Source: an uncultured Pirellulaceae bacterium (GTDB lineage: Bacteria; Planctomycetota; Planctomycetia; Pirellulales; Pirellulaceae). Taken from it: a stretch of DNA of 5,130 nucleotides. The notes below the pieces were generated by a model. The model saw only the letters and a list, made by a program, of their open reading frames with translations, ran no database searches and was not told the origin of the DNA. The position numbers and the translations under genes were made by a program. The stretch spans positions 1 through 5,130 of the forward strand of contig CAKQNH010000424.1 of assembly GCA_934255105.1 (NCBI GenBank), in the 5' to 3' direction. Shown here piece after piece: positions 1-5,130 of the stretch; the first letter of the stretch is position 1, and each line of letters begins with the position of its first letter.

Positions 1-74
1 GGCGGAGTAGCTCAGTCGGTTAGAGCAGCGGAATCATAATCCGCGTGTCGGGGGTTCGAATCCCTCCTCCGCTA
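1..74 (+). tRNA. tRNA with CAU anticodon, probably elongator tRNA-Met
   Basis: The sequence folds as a full cloverleaf. The acceptor stem is 1-7 with 67-73 (one G-U at the end pair), the D arm starts at 10, the anticodon stem is GCGGA 28-32 with TCCGC 40-44, and the seven-base loop ATCATAA puts CAT at 35-37. The variable loop is 45-49 and the T arm is 50-66 with loop TTCGAAT. A74 is the discriminator, and CCA is not encoded (TTT follows). It is not the initiator: it lacks the C1-A72 type mismatch and the three G-C pairs of the initiator anticodon stem. A CAU anticodon may be elongator Met or lysidine-modified Ile2. The overall body resembles elongator Met, but the sequence alone does not settle this. 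The window starts at base 1 of the tRNA, so its promoter is not visible. Confidence 0.93.
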
Positions 75-150
75 TTTGCATTTCGAGTAACGAAACGTTG
101 GATTCCCCCCTGTTTTTCCTTACTCAAACGACGTCCCCCCATGTTCCAAA

Positions 151-241
151 GCGCTGCGCTCATTGCAGCGCCCAATTGCAGCAATTCGCACCGTTTCGCG
201 TGCTGAGTGCTGCGCCTTCTGCAGCGAGCTGCAATCGCTGC
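151..241. repeat. cluster of small GCTGCG/GCAGCG hairpins
   Basis: Two near-identical stem-loops lie 56 bp apart. The first has stem GCGCTGC (151-157), loop GCTCATT and stem GCAGCGC (165-171). The second has stem GCTGC (209-213), loop GCCTTCT and stem GCAGC (221-225). Both fit the pattern GCTGCGC-n4-TGCAGCG. GCAGCG at 221-226 could instead pair with CGCTGC at 236-241. They lie between the tRNA and the 3' end of the minus-strand barrel pseudogene. On the minus strand the first hairpin is followed by only three T residues, so it is at best a weak terminator for that gene. A dispersed palindromic repeat is the other option. The short ORFs in 75-312 on either strand look spurious. Confidence 0.45.
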
Positions 242-312
242 TTGTCGTGCCTGTCGCTATCAGAGGCTCGGGACGGCTGCACTTGGTGTACTCCGCCCAT
301 GAGTGTGACAGC

Positions 313-1088
313 TTATCTACCCAACGTACGATTGTAGAATACCTGTAATCCGCCGTTGTATTGGCGGTCAGAGCCACCACCGACGGGCGTCGTGTAGCCG
401 ACGGTCAGTTGCGATTGTTGAGCGAACTCGAAGGTGGAGCCGACGACCAAATTGGTCAAACTGCTGGTCCCGCCGAAATTGCCGACCTGATATGGCCCAC
501 CCGAGACGACGTCACCGGCCTGCATTGCCAAGTTCTGGTGGACTTCAACAGCCGGTATCACACCAGTCAGCCCGCGCGATGCCCGATTGCGGTATGCCCA
601 GTATCCGATGCCACCGTCAAAATAGAGATTGCTGGAATCGGTCAGCTTGCCAGCTTGCGCGAGGCCGTTGCCGGCAGAGTTGATCAGCACTCGATTGCCG
701 TTGGCGGCCACGTCGTATTGCACAAAGCCTTGGGCATACCAACGATCAGATGGGGTGTAGAGCCCACCAAGGAAAGGTTGCAATCGCACCGAGTTGTTCT
801 CAACCTTCAACAGCGATGTGCCATCTGCATAAGCGTCGAATCCGCATGAAATCCCAGCGGAGATCCGCCGAAGAAGTCTCCGATCATGGTTGGAGCACGG
901 TAGCGTCAATCCCTGCGGGGCTTTGCGTGACTATGGCGAAGCTCAGCGCCAATCTCCTCGCCGTCAGTTGGCCTGCGAGTCTCGTCGCTAATCTTGACAC
1001 TCGTCGGGCCATCCCCCCAAGCGTACCAAGTCGCCGTTGGGCACATCCAAAGTGTTACAAACACGACGAGCGGCGTAAATCTGTGCAT
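313..1088 (-). pseudogene. degraded planctomycete outer-membrane beta-barrel protein
   Basis: The start ATG at 1088-1086 has GGAG at 1100-1097, eight bases upstream. It opens a hydrophobic signal peptide (MHRFTPLVVFVTLWM...) expected to send the product through the inner membrane. The frame reaches TGA at 908-906. After that stop the same frame continues with RAPTMIGDFFGG (about 899-864), a motif I recall just before the barrel in a family of planctomycete surface proteins. Near 860-866 the homology jumps to another frame. That frame runs to the stop at 315-313 and carries the family's C-terminal half: NSVRLQPFLGGLYTPSDRWY, a QGFVQYDV strand, YFDGGIGYWAYRN, LTGVIPAVEVHQN, and the final strand LQVFYNRTLGR. 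The segment normally between GDFFGG and this half, with roughly 150-200 residues of early barrel strands, seems absent. So there are one stop, one frameshift and one probable internal deletion. The downstream frame could open at a TTG (909-907), but without a signal peptide it would not be exported. Family assignment is from memory; the broken state follows directly from the frames. Confidence 0.72.
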
Positions 1089-1096
1089 CTTGCGAT

Positions 1097-1100
1097 CTCC
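1097..1100 (-). promoter_or_regulatory. ribosome binding site for the barrel leader
   Basis: On the minus strand TTTGGAGATCGCAAG precedes the ATG at 1088-1086, placing GGAG eight bases before the start. It supports an independent start for the secreted leader, although an ORF in the same frame comes in from the upstream toxin stub. Confidence 0.6.
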
Positions 1101-1109
1101 AAAGAGACT

Positions 1110-1214
1110 AAGCACCTTGGGCACGTTGCCAATCGGTTCTGACAACAGCAACACTGGCCGCAGTTTCATCCCCGCGCTACCGCCAAATGGAAAAATTAGC
1201 AAGGTAGATTTCAT
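1110..1214 (-). pseudogene. truncated PemK/MazF-like toxin (N-terminal stub)
   Basis: ATG at 1214-1212 overlaps the TGA of the upstream antitoxin by one base (TGATG), the coupling usual for toxin-antitoxin pairs. The first 35 residues include LLIFPFGGSAGMKLRPVLLL and then SEPIGNVPKVL. The pattern of a hydrophobic strand, PF, a loop, K-RP and a second strand is that of the N-terminal part of PemK/MazF endoribonucleases (RPxLxL with the preceding beta hairpin). A full toxin is about 110-120 aa. Here the match ends near 1110 and the frame runs without a stop through SLFGDRK into the leader of the barrel gene, ending at 906-908 as a 102-aa hybrid. The conserved later parts of the toxin fold are missing, so it should be inactive. 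PemK/MazF assignment is by pattern, not search. Confidence 0.55.
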
Positions 1215-1468
1215 CAGGGTTCACGAACCGGCTCCCCGTCGGTCAATGAATAGATGTCTTGACGACGGTCGTCCAAATCATCCGACCACTCGTGGGCGAC
1301 GCCCGTAATCCACTCATCGCCTGCGTCCGCCGCTCCCGAGCAGGAAACGATTAACACCGTAACCGGACCAGGCGGCACTGATGCTGGGACTTCGGCAGTC
1401 AAGCAATGTTGATCATCAACGTGCCCGACTGGTTTTACGGCGTTCATTGCCATACGTTTTAATCCCAT
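1214..1468 (-). CDS. small putative antitoxin of a PemK/MazF-type module
   Basis: This is a complete 84-aa ORF with ATG at 1468-1466 and TGA at 1216-1214. The N-terminal half has an alternating beta-strand pattern (VDDQHCLTAEVPASVPPGPV, then TVLIVS). The C-terminal half is acidic and helical, with the segments EWITGVAHEWSDDL and RQDIYSLTDGEPV. I recall small proteins ending in a W-x-x-GVA-x-EW-x-DDL, DIY-L-DGEPV segment as a recurring family encoded directly upstream of PemK/MazF-like toxins. The one-base overlap with the toxin stub supports an antitoxin role. Later starts at M6 (1453) or M8 (1447) are possible: no clear Shine-Dalgarno precedes the first ATG, while a GGGA lies nine bases before M6. 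The gene looks intact although its partner is not, so it may be a leftover or could still bind related toxins elsewhere. The antitoxin role is inference. Confidence 0.68.
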   Translation of the reverse strand: MGLKRMAMNAVKPVGHVDDQHCLTAEVPASVPPGPVTVLIVSCSGAADAGDEWITGVAHEWSDDLDDRRQDIYSLTDGEPVREP

Positions 1469-1497
1469 TTTGATTTTTCTAACACGACTGCCTGTCC

Positions 1498-1527
1498 ATT
1501 GTACGATCGCTGAGCTTATGTCGCCAA
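1498..1527 (-). promoter_or_regulatory. possible sigma70-type promoter for the antitoxin gene
   Basis: On the minus strand TTGGCG (1527-1522) and TACAAT (1503-1498) are separated by 18 bp. The -10 matches the consensus at five of six positions and the -35 at four of six. The -10 ends 29 bases before the ATG at 1468, a reasonable leader length. This is the only good match I noted in the spacer, but short promoter matches arise by chance. Confidence 0.32.
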
Positions 1528-1648
1528 CAATCCAAATCCTCTACTTGATGAAGATGGCAACGGCCAAGCTAAGGGTGTTTCGGTTGACGAATTGAGCGAC
1601 TCCCTAACGTGCCAGCTTCTTTGGCCGCCCTGTCGGACGCATGGTTGA
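1514..1648 (+). pseudogene. possible protein-coding remnant in the 1469-1882 spacer
   Basis: The + strand frame is open from 1514 to TGA 1646-1648 with no start codon; a stop (1511-1513) lies directly upstream. It reads AYVANNPNPLLDEDGNGQ followed by a run ending VDELSDS, then turns into low-plausibility sequence. The NPLLDEDGNG run resembles the DxDGxG-type acidic loops of calcium-binding or peptidase-like surface proteins of planctomycetes. It might be the ghost of such a gene. I cannot name the family, and the rest of the 414-bp spacer shows no further convincing homology. Longer ORFs here on both strands look like noise. Confidence 0.22.
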
Positions 1649-1882
1649 TGCCAAGTTGCAGCGTCGGGCCGTCTCCGCGACCCAAGTTTCATCGCCAAAC
1701 GGAACGCCCCGTTTGATACTCCAATTTCGATTTCGCTGCAGCGCCGGAAGTCCAAGCTACAAAATTGACCCAAGTCAGATTTTCGGTCGAAAACCAGTCC
1801 AATCCTATGCCCATCTACATTTCGAAGCCGGAATAAGGACTCGACTAGCCGCTCCAGTTCACGTCATATTTGGATCGTATGC

Positions 1883-3631
1883 TCAACCGCTATCCCCTGT
1901 CTCTGATGGTCCACTATCATCAATTTGTAGGCTCGCTGGTTGGCCATCGAGGTAATAGACGTTCCCTAATTCCCAAGGCTGGTCGCGTTGCTCCTGGGGG
2001 AGACGCTTGTCGATTAACACGAATTCGCGTACAGCTCTTTGGTATTCGCGACGACCTCTAGCCACGAGCCTATGGACCAATGCCCCCATCAATGAAGTAC
2101 CGCCTGTAAAGTTGGCGTGAATCTCATCGGCTTCAAACAGTGAGGGAGCCGATTCGGCGACCAGTCTATCGAATTCGTTGATGCCGGTGTGTATGTTTTC
2201 CATGAGCAGCACATGTTTTTCGGCACCACAGTTCGCCTGGCTCAGCGCCTCCTCCACGAAAACTGCGGATTGCTCTGACGCGATCACTAGAATCCGGTCA
2301 GGTTGGACATGGCTAGCTGCCGAAAACAAAACTCCCGGGGTGAGGCCGATTGGACAAATCAGTAAGCGTCCCTGACCTCCACCAAATTTTGGCGGTGGCT
2401 GCCAGTTGCGCCTGTCCCGCCAGTCTTGTTCGGCTTTTCGAACATCCGCTCGATCGACGTCAAAAATGGCACTTTTCATCCCATGATGCTGTAAAGAGTT
2501 GCGTATGTCGCAGACCCTATTCCAGCGTTTTGCCCATCCCCGCTGGCTTTCGTTAAGCGTGTCACGAATGGATTGATGCAGGTATCGCTTGCGTTTCTCG
2601 TCTTCCGGATCTTTAGCCGTAAAAACTTGTACAAGCCCGCCGAGGCCGTGCTCGATCTTCTCGCGGCACCGCCGTTGCAACCACTCATCAGTCTCGCTCC
2701 GCTGAATCGCTATCCAGTTGACAATCCACTCGCGCAGCAGGCCGAAGGCAAGGTTCAGTTGCCCCGTCTGAAAATAATGGTCGATGTAACAGGTCTGTCG
2801 CTCCAATTCGGTTTGATCCAATTGGACTGATTTCTTCGAATCGCCAGCAAAATCTTGTCCTGCGAGCTGGTGTAATCGGTTTGCTAGCTGAGTCTCGATC
2901 TCCTGATGAAGGGGAATTGGAGCCAAAGTCGTACCTGCGAGAGTCTGGACAGCTTGACTGGCGGTGCGTCCCGCTTCAATTGGACTTCCGTTGAGAAAAA
3001 AGGTGCTCAGCTCGTCCAGCTTTTTTCCAAGTTCCAGACTTGCAGGATTTGCCGTAGCCAATTTCGAAATTGGTCTCAGCGACCCCGTTGCGTTGAAGAC
3101 GGCCAGTGCATGGAACCATTGGGTCAGGTCTAGGGTTGGCATCAAGTCGATAAATGGTCGTGGGACCGAGTCGTCGCGTGAAATCTCCCAGCGACAATAC
3201 CATGCGCCCAAAACGTCGATCCCACGGCACTGACTCAGATAGAGAGCCAGAGCGTAAAACAAAAACGCATGATGGCGAAGACCCTGGGTTACGTCGAGTG
3301 TTACCTGCGAATCTTCCGGAATTTCGCGGGCTACCCGTTCGAGAAACACAGCGCTATCATCGGGCAACTCATTACCCGCGATTTCAATAAATCGGCAAGC
3401 GACGCCTAGCTGCTCCGATTGTTCGACAATGCGGTTCGAATGCTTCTTTATCGCTTCGGGAGTCAAAGCCAATAGTAGTTGTGTGGGTCTTTTGGATGGT
3501 GGTAACAGTTGAAGCAACGCAATCGAGGAGTACTCCGACGCGATCGTCTGTCCACCGAGAGTGTAGAGCGTTGTTATAGGAGCCCCGACCCCCAGAGATG
3601 ATAGCAGGGTATGTGTGTTCTGATGCGTCAT
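1883..3631 (-). CDS. orphan CARF-HEPN-CARF protein, TM1812/DxTHG (Csx1/Csx2-like) type
   Basis: This 582-aa protein should be a cytoplasmic, cyclic-oligoadenylate-responsive RNase of the kind linked to type III CRISPR systems. Residues 8-180 fit a TM1812-type CARF domain: a first strand and glycine loop (LLSSLGVG, 9-16), then a strand and DVTQGLRH (113-120), the family's DxTHG site with the histidine replaced by Gln. Residues about 275-405 are helical and end in a HEPN active-site motif, R377-N-S-L-Q-H382, within IRNSLQHHGM, so the RNase motif is intact. A short Pro/Gly linker (412-420) leads to residues 421-565. These start with RLLICPIGLTPGVLFSA, pass DRILVIASEQSA, and contain NFTGGTSLMG (507-516), the pattern of a Csm6/Csx1-like CARF domain. 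The last ~18 residues are an acidic, Ser/Gly-rich tail. Typical TM1812 proteins end after HEPN at around 400 aa, so the C-terminal domain is an addition. ATG 3631-3629 was chosen because the CARF fold starts at once; no Shine-Dalgarno is seen (CTTCCACC precedes it). No cas10, csm/cmr, cas6 or CRISPR array is nearby. Domain calls are motif-based; ligand and activity are inferred. Confidence 0.9.
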   Translation of the reverse strand: MTHQNTHTLLSSLGVGAPITTLYTLGGQTIASEYSSIALLQLLPPSKRPTQLLLALTPEAIKKHSNRIVEQSEQLGVACRFIEIAGNELPDDSAVFLERVAREIPEDSQVTLDVTQGLRHHAFLFYALALYLSQCRGIDVLGAWYCRWEISRDDSVPRPFIDLMPTLDLTQWFHALAVFNATGSLRPISKLATANPASLELGKKLDELSTFFLNGSPIEAGRTASQAVQTLAGTTLAPIPLHQEIETQLANRLHQLAGQDFAGDSKKSVQLDQTELERQTCYIDHYFQTGQLNLAFGLLREWIVNWIAIQRSETDEWLQRRCREKIEHGLGGLVQVFTAKDPEDEKRKRYLHQSIRDTLNESQRGWAKRWNRVCDIRNSLQHHGMKSAIFDVDRADVRKAEQDWRDRRNWQPPPKFGGGQGRLLICPIGLTPGVLFSAASHVQPDRILVIASEQSAVFVEEALSQANCGAEKHVLLMENIHTGINEFDRLVAESAPSLFEADEIHANFTGGTSLMGALVHRLVARGRREYQRAVREFVLIDKRLPQEQRDQPWELGNVYYLDGQPASLQIDDSGPSETGDSG

Positions 3632-3934
3632 GGTGGAAGCTGTTATTTAGTCAAGTATTGGAAGGTATAGAAGGCAGTTATAGACTATAGCAGTCCGGAT
3701 TAGTTGCCGGAGCTAAATACCATCGGGTCCCAGACGGCCATCGGTCAGCCTCTGCAGCCACCATAGAAGTCGCACCATAGGTTCGAAGAGCAGTGGTAAG
3801 TGTCAGCGGCATCGTCCTCAGACGCATTCTGAAAAAGAATTATCTGCGATTCCCGCTGTCACAACTCGTTCAGTGATCGCGTTAAGGTTGCAGTGGAGAA
3901 TTGGAACAGCGATCATTTACCGGGGGCTAGGCGA
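3632..3934. other. divergent intergenic region between the CARF gene and the zinc-motif gene
   Basis: About 300 bp separate the two divergent starts, so promoters for both should lie here. An 11-bp dyad, TATAG-A-CTATA (3679-3689), sits 48-58 bases upstream of the CARF-gene ATG and could be an operator or overlap a -10 element. No partner -35 is convincing. On the other side CTAGGCGA precedes the ATG at 3935 and AAGG lies five bases before a GTG at 3893. There is no RNA gene and no repeat array in this stretch. Confidence 0.4.
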
Positions 3935-4360
3935 ATGGGATTTTTTGAATTTATGGCCAAGGAGTTGCTGGGCGTGGGGAGCACTCGCACAGGGAATCGC
4001 GATTACAACTTCACACGCAATCATCGCCACAAAACCGACACGCTCAATTTACGTGTCGCTGGTGTTCGTATACACGAGGTCTCAGGGACCTGCAACAGTT
4101 GCGATGGCAGTGGACATATGAACTGGACTTGTGGCGGCTGCAAGGGGAGTGGCAAGTTCCGAGGCAAATGCCGTGGTTGCCAGGGGAGCGGGATTTTCAC
4201 ATTCACCAGTGGCCGCACAGCGCCGTGTCGTCGCTGCGACGGCACTGGAGATTTCAGCTCTGTTTGTCGCCGCTGTGACGGTAGTGGGCGCTATGAGCCC
4301 TGCTGCCACAAATGTGGTGGCAGCGGCCAACATTACCGTCGCTCCTATGGCAGCGACTGA
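3935..4360 (+). CDS. six-motif DnaJ-type zinc-finger protein without a J domain
   Basis: This is a 141-aa protein from ATG 3935. After a short lead (MGFFEFMAKELLGVGS) and a basic, Asn-rich stretch that includes HEVSG, it carries six CxxCxGxG motifs at residues 53-60 (CNSCDGSG), 66-73 (CGGCKGSG), 79-86 (CRGCQGSG), 98-105 (CRRCDGTG), 111-118 (CRRCDGSG) and 124-131 (CHKCGGSG). Spacing is 13, 13, 19, 13, 13, so they form two sets of three. DnaJ/Hsp40 has four such motifs holding two zinc ions between its J and substrate domains; here the J domain (HPD motif) and the C-terminal domains are absent. Twelve cysteines would suit three zinc sites. It probably binds protein or acts as a small scaffold; no enzyme motif is seen. 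A GTG at 3893 (AAGG five bases upstream) would add 14 residues. I prefer 3935 because MGFFEF looks like a natural start and an AGG lies just before it. It is divergent from the CARF gene and shares no obvious operon. Confidence 0.85.
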   Translation: MGFFEFMAKELLGVGSTRTGNRDYNFTRNHRHKTDTLNLRVAGVRIHEVSGTCNSCDGSGHMNWTCGGCKGSGKFRGKCRGCQGSGIFTFTSGRTAPCRRCDGTGDFSSVCRRCDGSGRYEPCCHKCGGSGQHYRRSYGSD

Positions 4361-4375
4361 CCAGCAGCCTGCTTC

Positions 4376-4473
4376 GGAATGTGGCTCGACGCTCCGCCGT
4401 CGTTATTCCAATGTGGCTCGACGCTCCGCCGTCGGTATTCCAATGGGGCTCGACGCTCCGTCGTCGGCATTCT
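4376..4473. repeat. three tandem 32-bp repeat units with internal dyads
   Basis: The units run 4378-4409, 4410-4441 and 4442-4473, with no spacer between them. The core GGCTCGACGCTCCG is the same in all three and is followed by C or T, then CGTCG. Units one and two differ at one base near the end; unit three has four or five changes (GGGG for GTGG, TCGTCGG, CATTCT). Each core contains CGACG-6 bases-CGTCG (a five-bp stem), and unit one is bounded by GGAAT (4376-4380) and ATTCC (4405-4409), which extends the symmetry. They begin 15 bases after the stop of the zinc-motif gene, so the hairpins may influence its 3' end, but there is no T-tract. Not a CRISPR, as there are no unique spacers. Overlapping ORFs rich in ARRSAV and LDAPPS on both strands are products of the repeat. 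Confidence 0.85.
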
Positions 4474-5130
4474 CTGGTCGCGAAAGCCATCGGAACCAAC
4501 CACATTTAAATATCTATCACCACAAAGCCGTGACAGCGCTAAGCTGCGGGAATCAACTCGCGGGCCGCGCCGAACCCTACCACTGCAGCTCTCTTCGATC
4601 TCTGGCCTTCCAGGTCCCTTTCCAGCGACTTTCCGTCCACTGAAAACGCTACTGATATCTTGCGTTGCGAGCGGCCGAGCCATCTTCACAAATATTCGCG
4701 GCTGGGCGTCGGTCCCACAGGGAAACCGCAGTATAGAGTGGCACCTGTTGAGCAGACGGCCTCCGCGCAGGCAAGCGTCCATGCGACACCGCAATCGCTG
4801 CAGGCAATCTCTCAATCCATCGGCCGGCGGACATCGATGTCCCGTGTGCTGATGCCTACTTATGTAAGCTTCACACTCCGCGAAAAGCGTCGAGGCACCG
4901 AACGGCCGCGCCAGAGCGCCGTCACCGTGAACTGAGCCACACGTGAACAGTGGGAACGGCTTGCCATATGATCGGTTTCAATGGCCTTAGATCGGCCGAG
5001 TGGTGGCCTGACGAATCGGTGGTGCTTTGGGACATCTGGGTGGATTTGCCTGGTGTAAAAATGGTCGCGTCGATTCGGTAGGATTGGGTTAACAAATCTC
5101 AATCTGCGATCTCTGCGTTTAAATAAATAG
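4474..5130. other. gene-free stretch with no supported coding region
   Basis: I see no convincing gene in these ~650 bases. ORFs overlap on both strands, but all are basic, low-complexity or begin in the 32-bp repeat, and none has a recognisable motif together with a ribosome binding site. Some ORF text in 4560-4760 (for example SSISGLPGPFPATFRPLK on +) has a vague familiarity from Rhodopirellula annotations, which would fit a dispersed non-coding element, but I cannot confirm this. No tRNA, insertion-sequence ends or strong terminator are visible. The last bases (5099-5123) contain TCTGCGATCTCTGCGTTTAA, similar to a short motif often seen in intergenic DNA. Confidence 0.5.

Noticed and set aside
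1..74. Initiator tRNA-fMet
   Set aside because: The acceptor end is paired and the anticodon stem is GCGGA/TCCGC rather than the GGG/CCC stem of initiators.
361..849. 162-aa plus-strand ORF
   Set aside because: It is antisense to the barrel fragment, whose family motifs on the minus strand are clear.
1641..1955. 104-aa plus-strand ORF in the spacer
   Set aside because: It runs into the antisense of the CARF-gene 3' end, has no Shine-Dalgarno and no recognisable motif.
2350..3390. Several plus-strand ORFs of 60-90 aa
   Set aside because: Shadows of the 582-aa CARF-HEPN gene on the minus strand.
3629..3656. TTGACT on the minus strand as a -35 box for the CARF gene
   Set aside because: It lies only about 20 bases before the start codon, leaving no room for a -10 and a leader.
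4082..4333. Minus-strand Ala/Thr-rich ORFs opposite the zinc-motif gene
   Set aside because: The composition is a by-product of the repeated Cys/Gly codons read in reverse.
4378..4473. CRISPR array
   Set aside because: The repeats are contiguous 32-bp units with no unique spacers between them.
4345..4852. Long ORFs on both strands across and after the 32-bp repeats
   Set aside because: They start inside the repeat, overlap each other on opposite strands, lack ribosome binding sites and show no domain; repeat-derived translation explains them.

Overview
The window looks like a stretch of planctomycete chromosome, most likely Rhodopirellula or a close relative. Three things suggest this: moderate GC content; a decayed outer-membrane beta-barrel gene with the APTMIGDFFG and QPFLGGLYTPSDRWYAQGF signatures that I associate with a planctomycete-expanded family; and a 32-bp tandem repeat whose six-frame translations resemble the spurious repeat peptides annotated in Rhodopirellula. 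The genus assignment is inference from memory, not a search.

Layout: a tRNA with a CAU anticodon opens the window on the + strand (1-74). A short hairpin-rich spacer follows (75-312). The minus strand then carries a chain of small and broken genes, in transcription order: an intact putative antitoxin (1468-1214), a one-base overlap into a PemK/MazF-like toxin that stops matching after about 35 residues, and then, in the same reading frame, the signal peptide of the beta-barrel pseudogene (1088-313). That pseudogene has an in-frame stop, a frameshift and an apparent loss of the middle of the barrel. Upstream of the antitoxin is a 414-bp spacer with a weak protein remnant on the + strand.

The main gene is 1883-3631 (minus, 582 aa). 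It encodes a CRISPR-associated Rossmann-fold (CARF) sensor of the TM1812/DxTHG type, then a HEPN RNase domain with an intact R-x4-H motif, then what looks like a second CARF domain with an NFTGGT motif. No other cas gene and no CRISPR array lies in the window, so it is an orphan here. About 300 bp away and divergently oriented is a small protein (3935-4360, plus) with six CxxCxGxG DnaJ-type zinc-binding motifs but no J domain.

Immediately after that stop come three tandem 32-bp units with internal dyad symmetry. The last ~650 bp (4474-5130) hold no gene I can support. The strongest candidate for unusual biology is the CARF-HEPN-CARF protein. If the reading is right, one chain holds two possible cyclic-oligoadenylate sites around a single RNase domain, and the second CARF could amplify, tune or shut off the signal. 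The other items, a disarmed toxin-antitoxin pair fused to a degraded barrel gene, suggest an accessory region undergoing decay.
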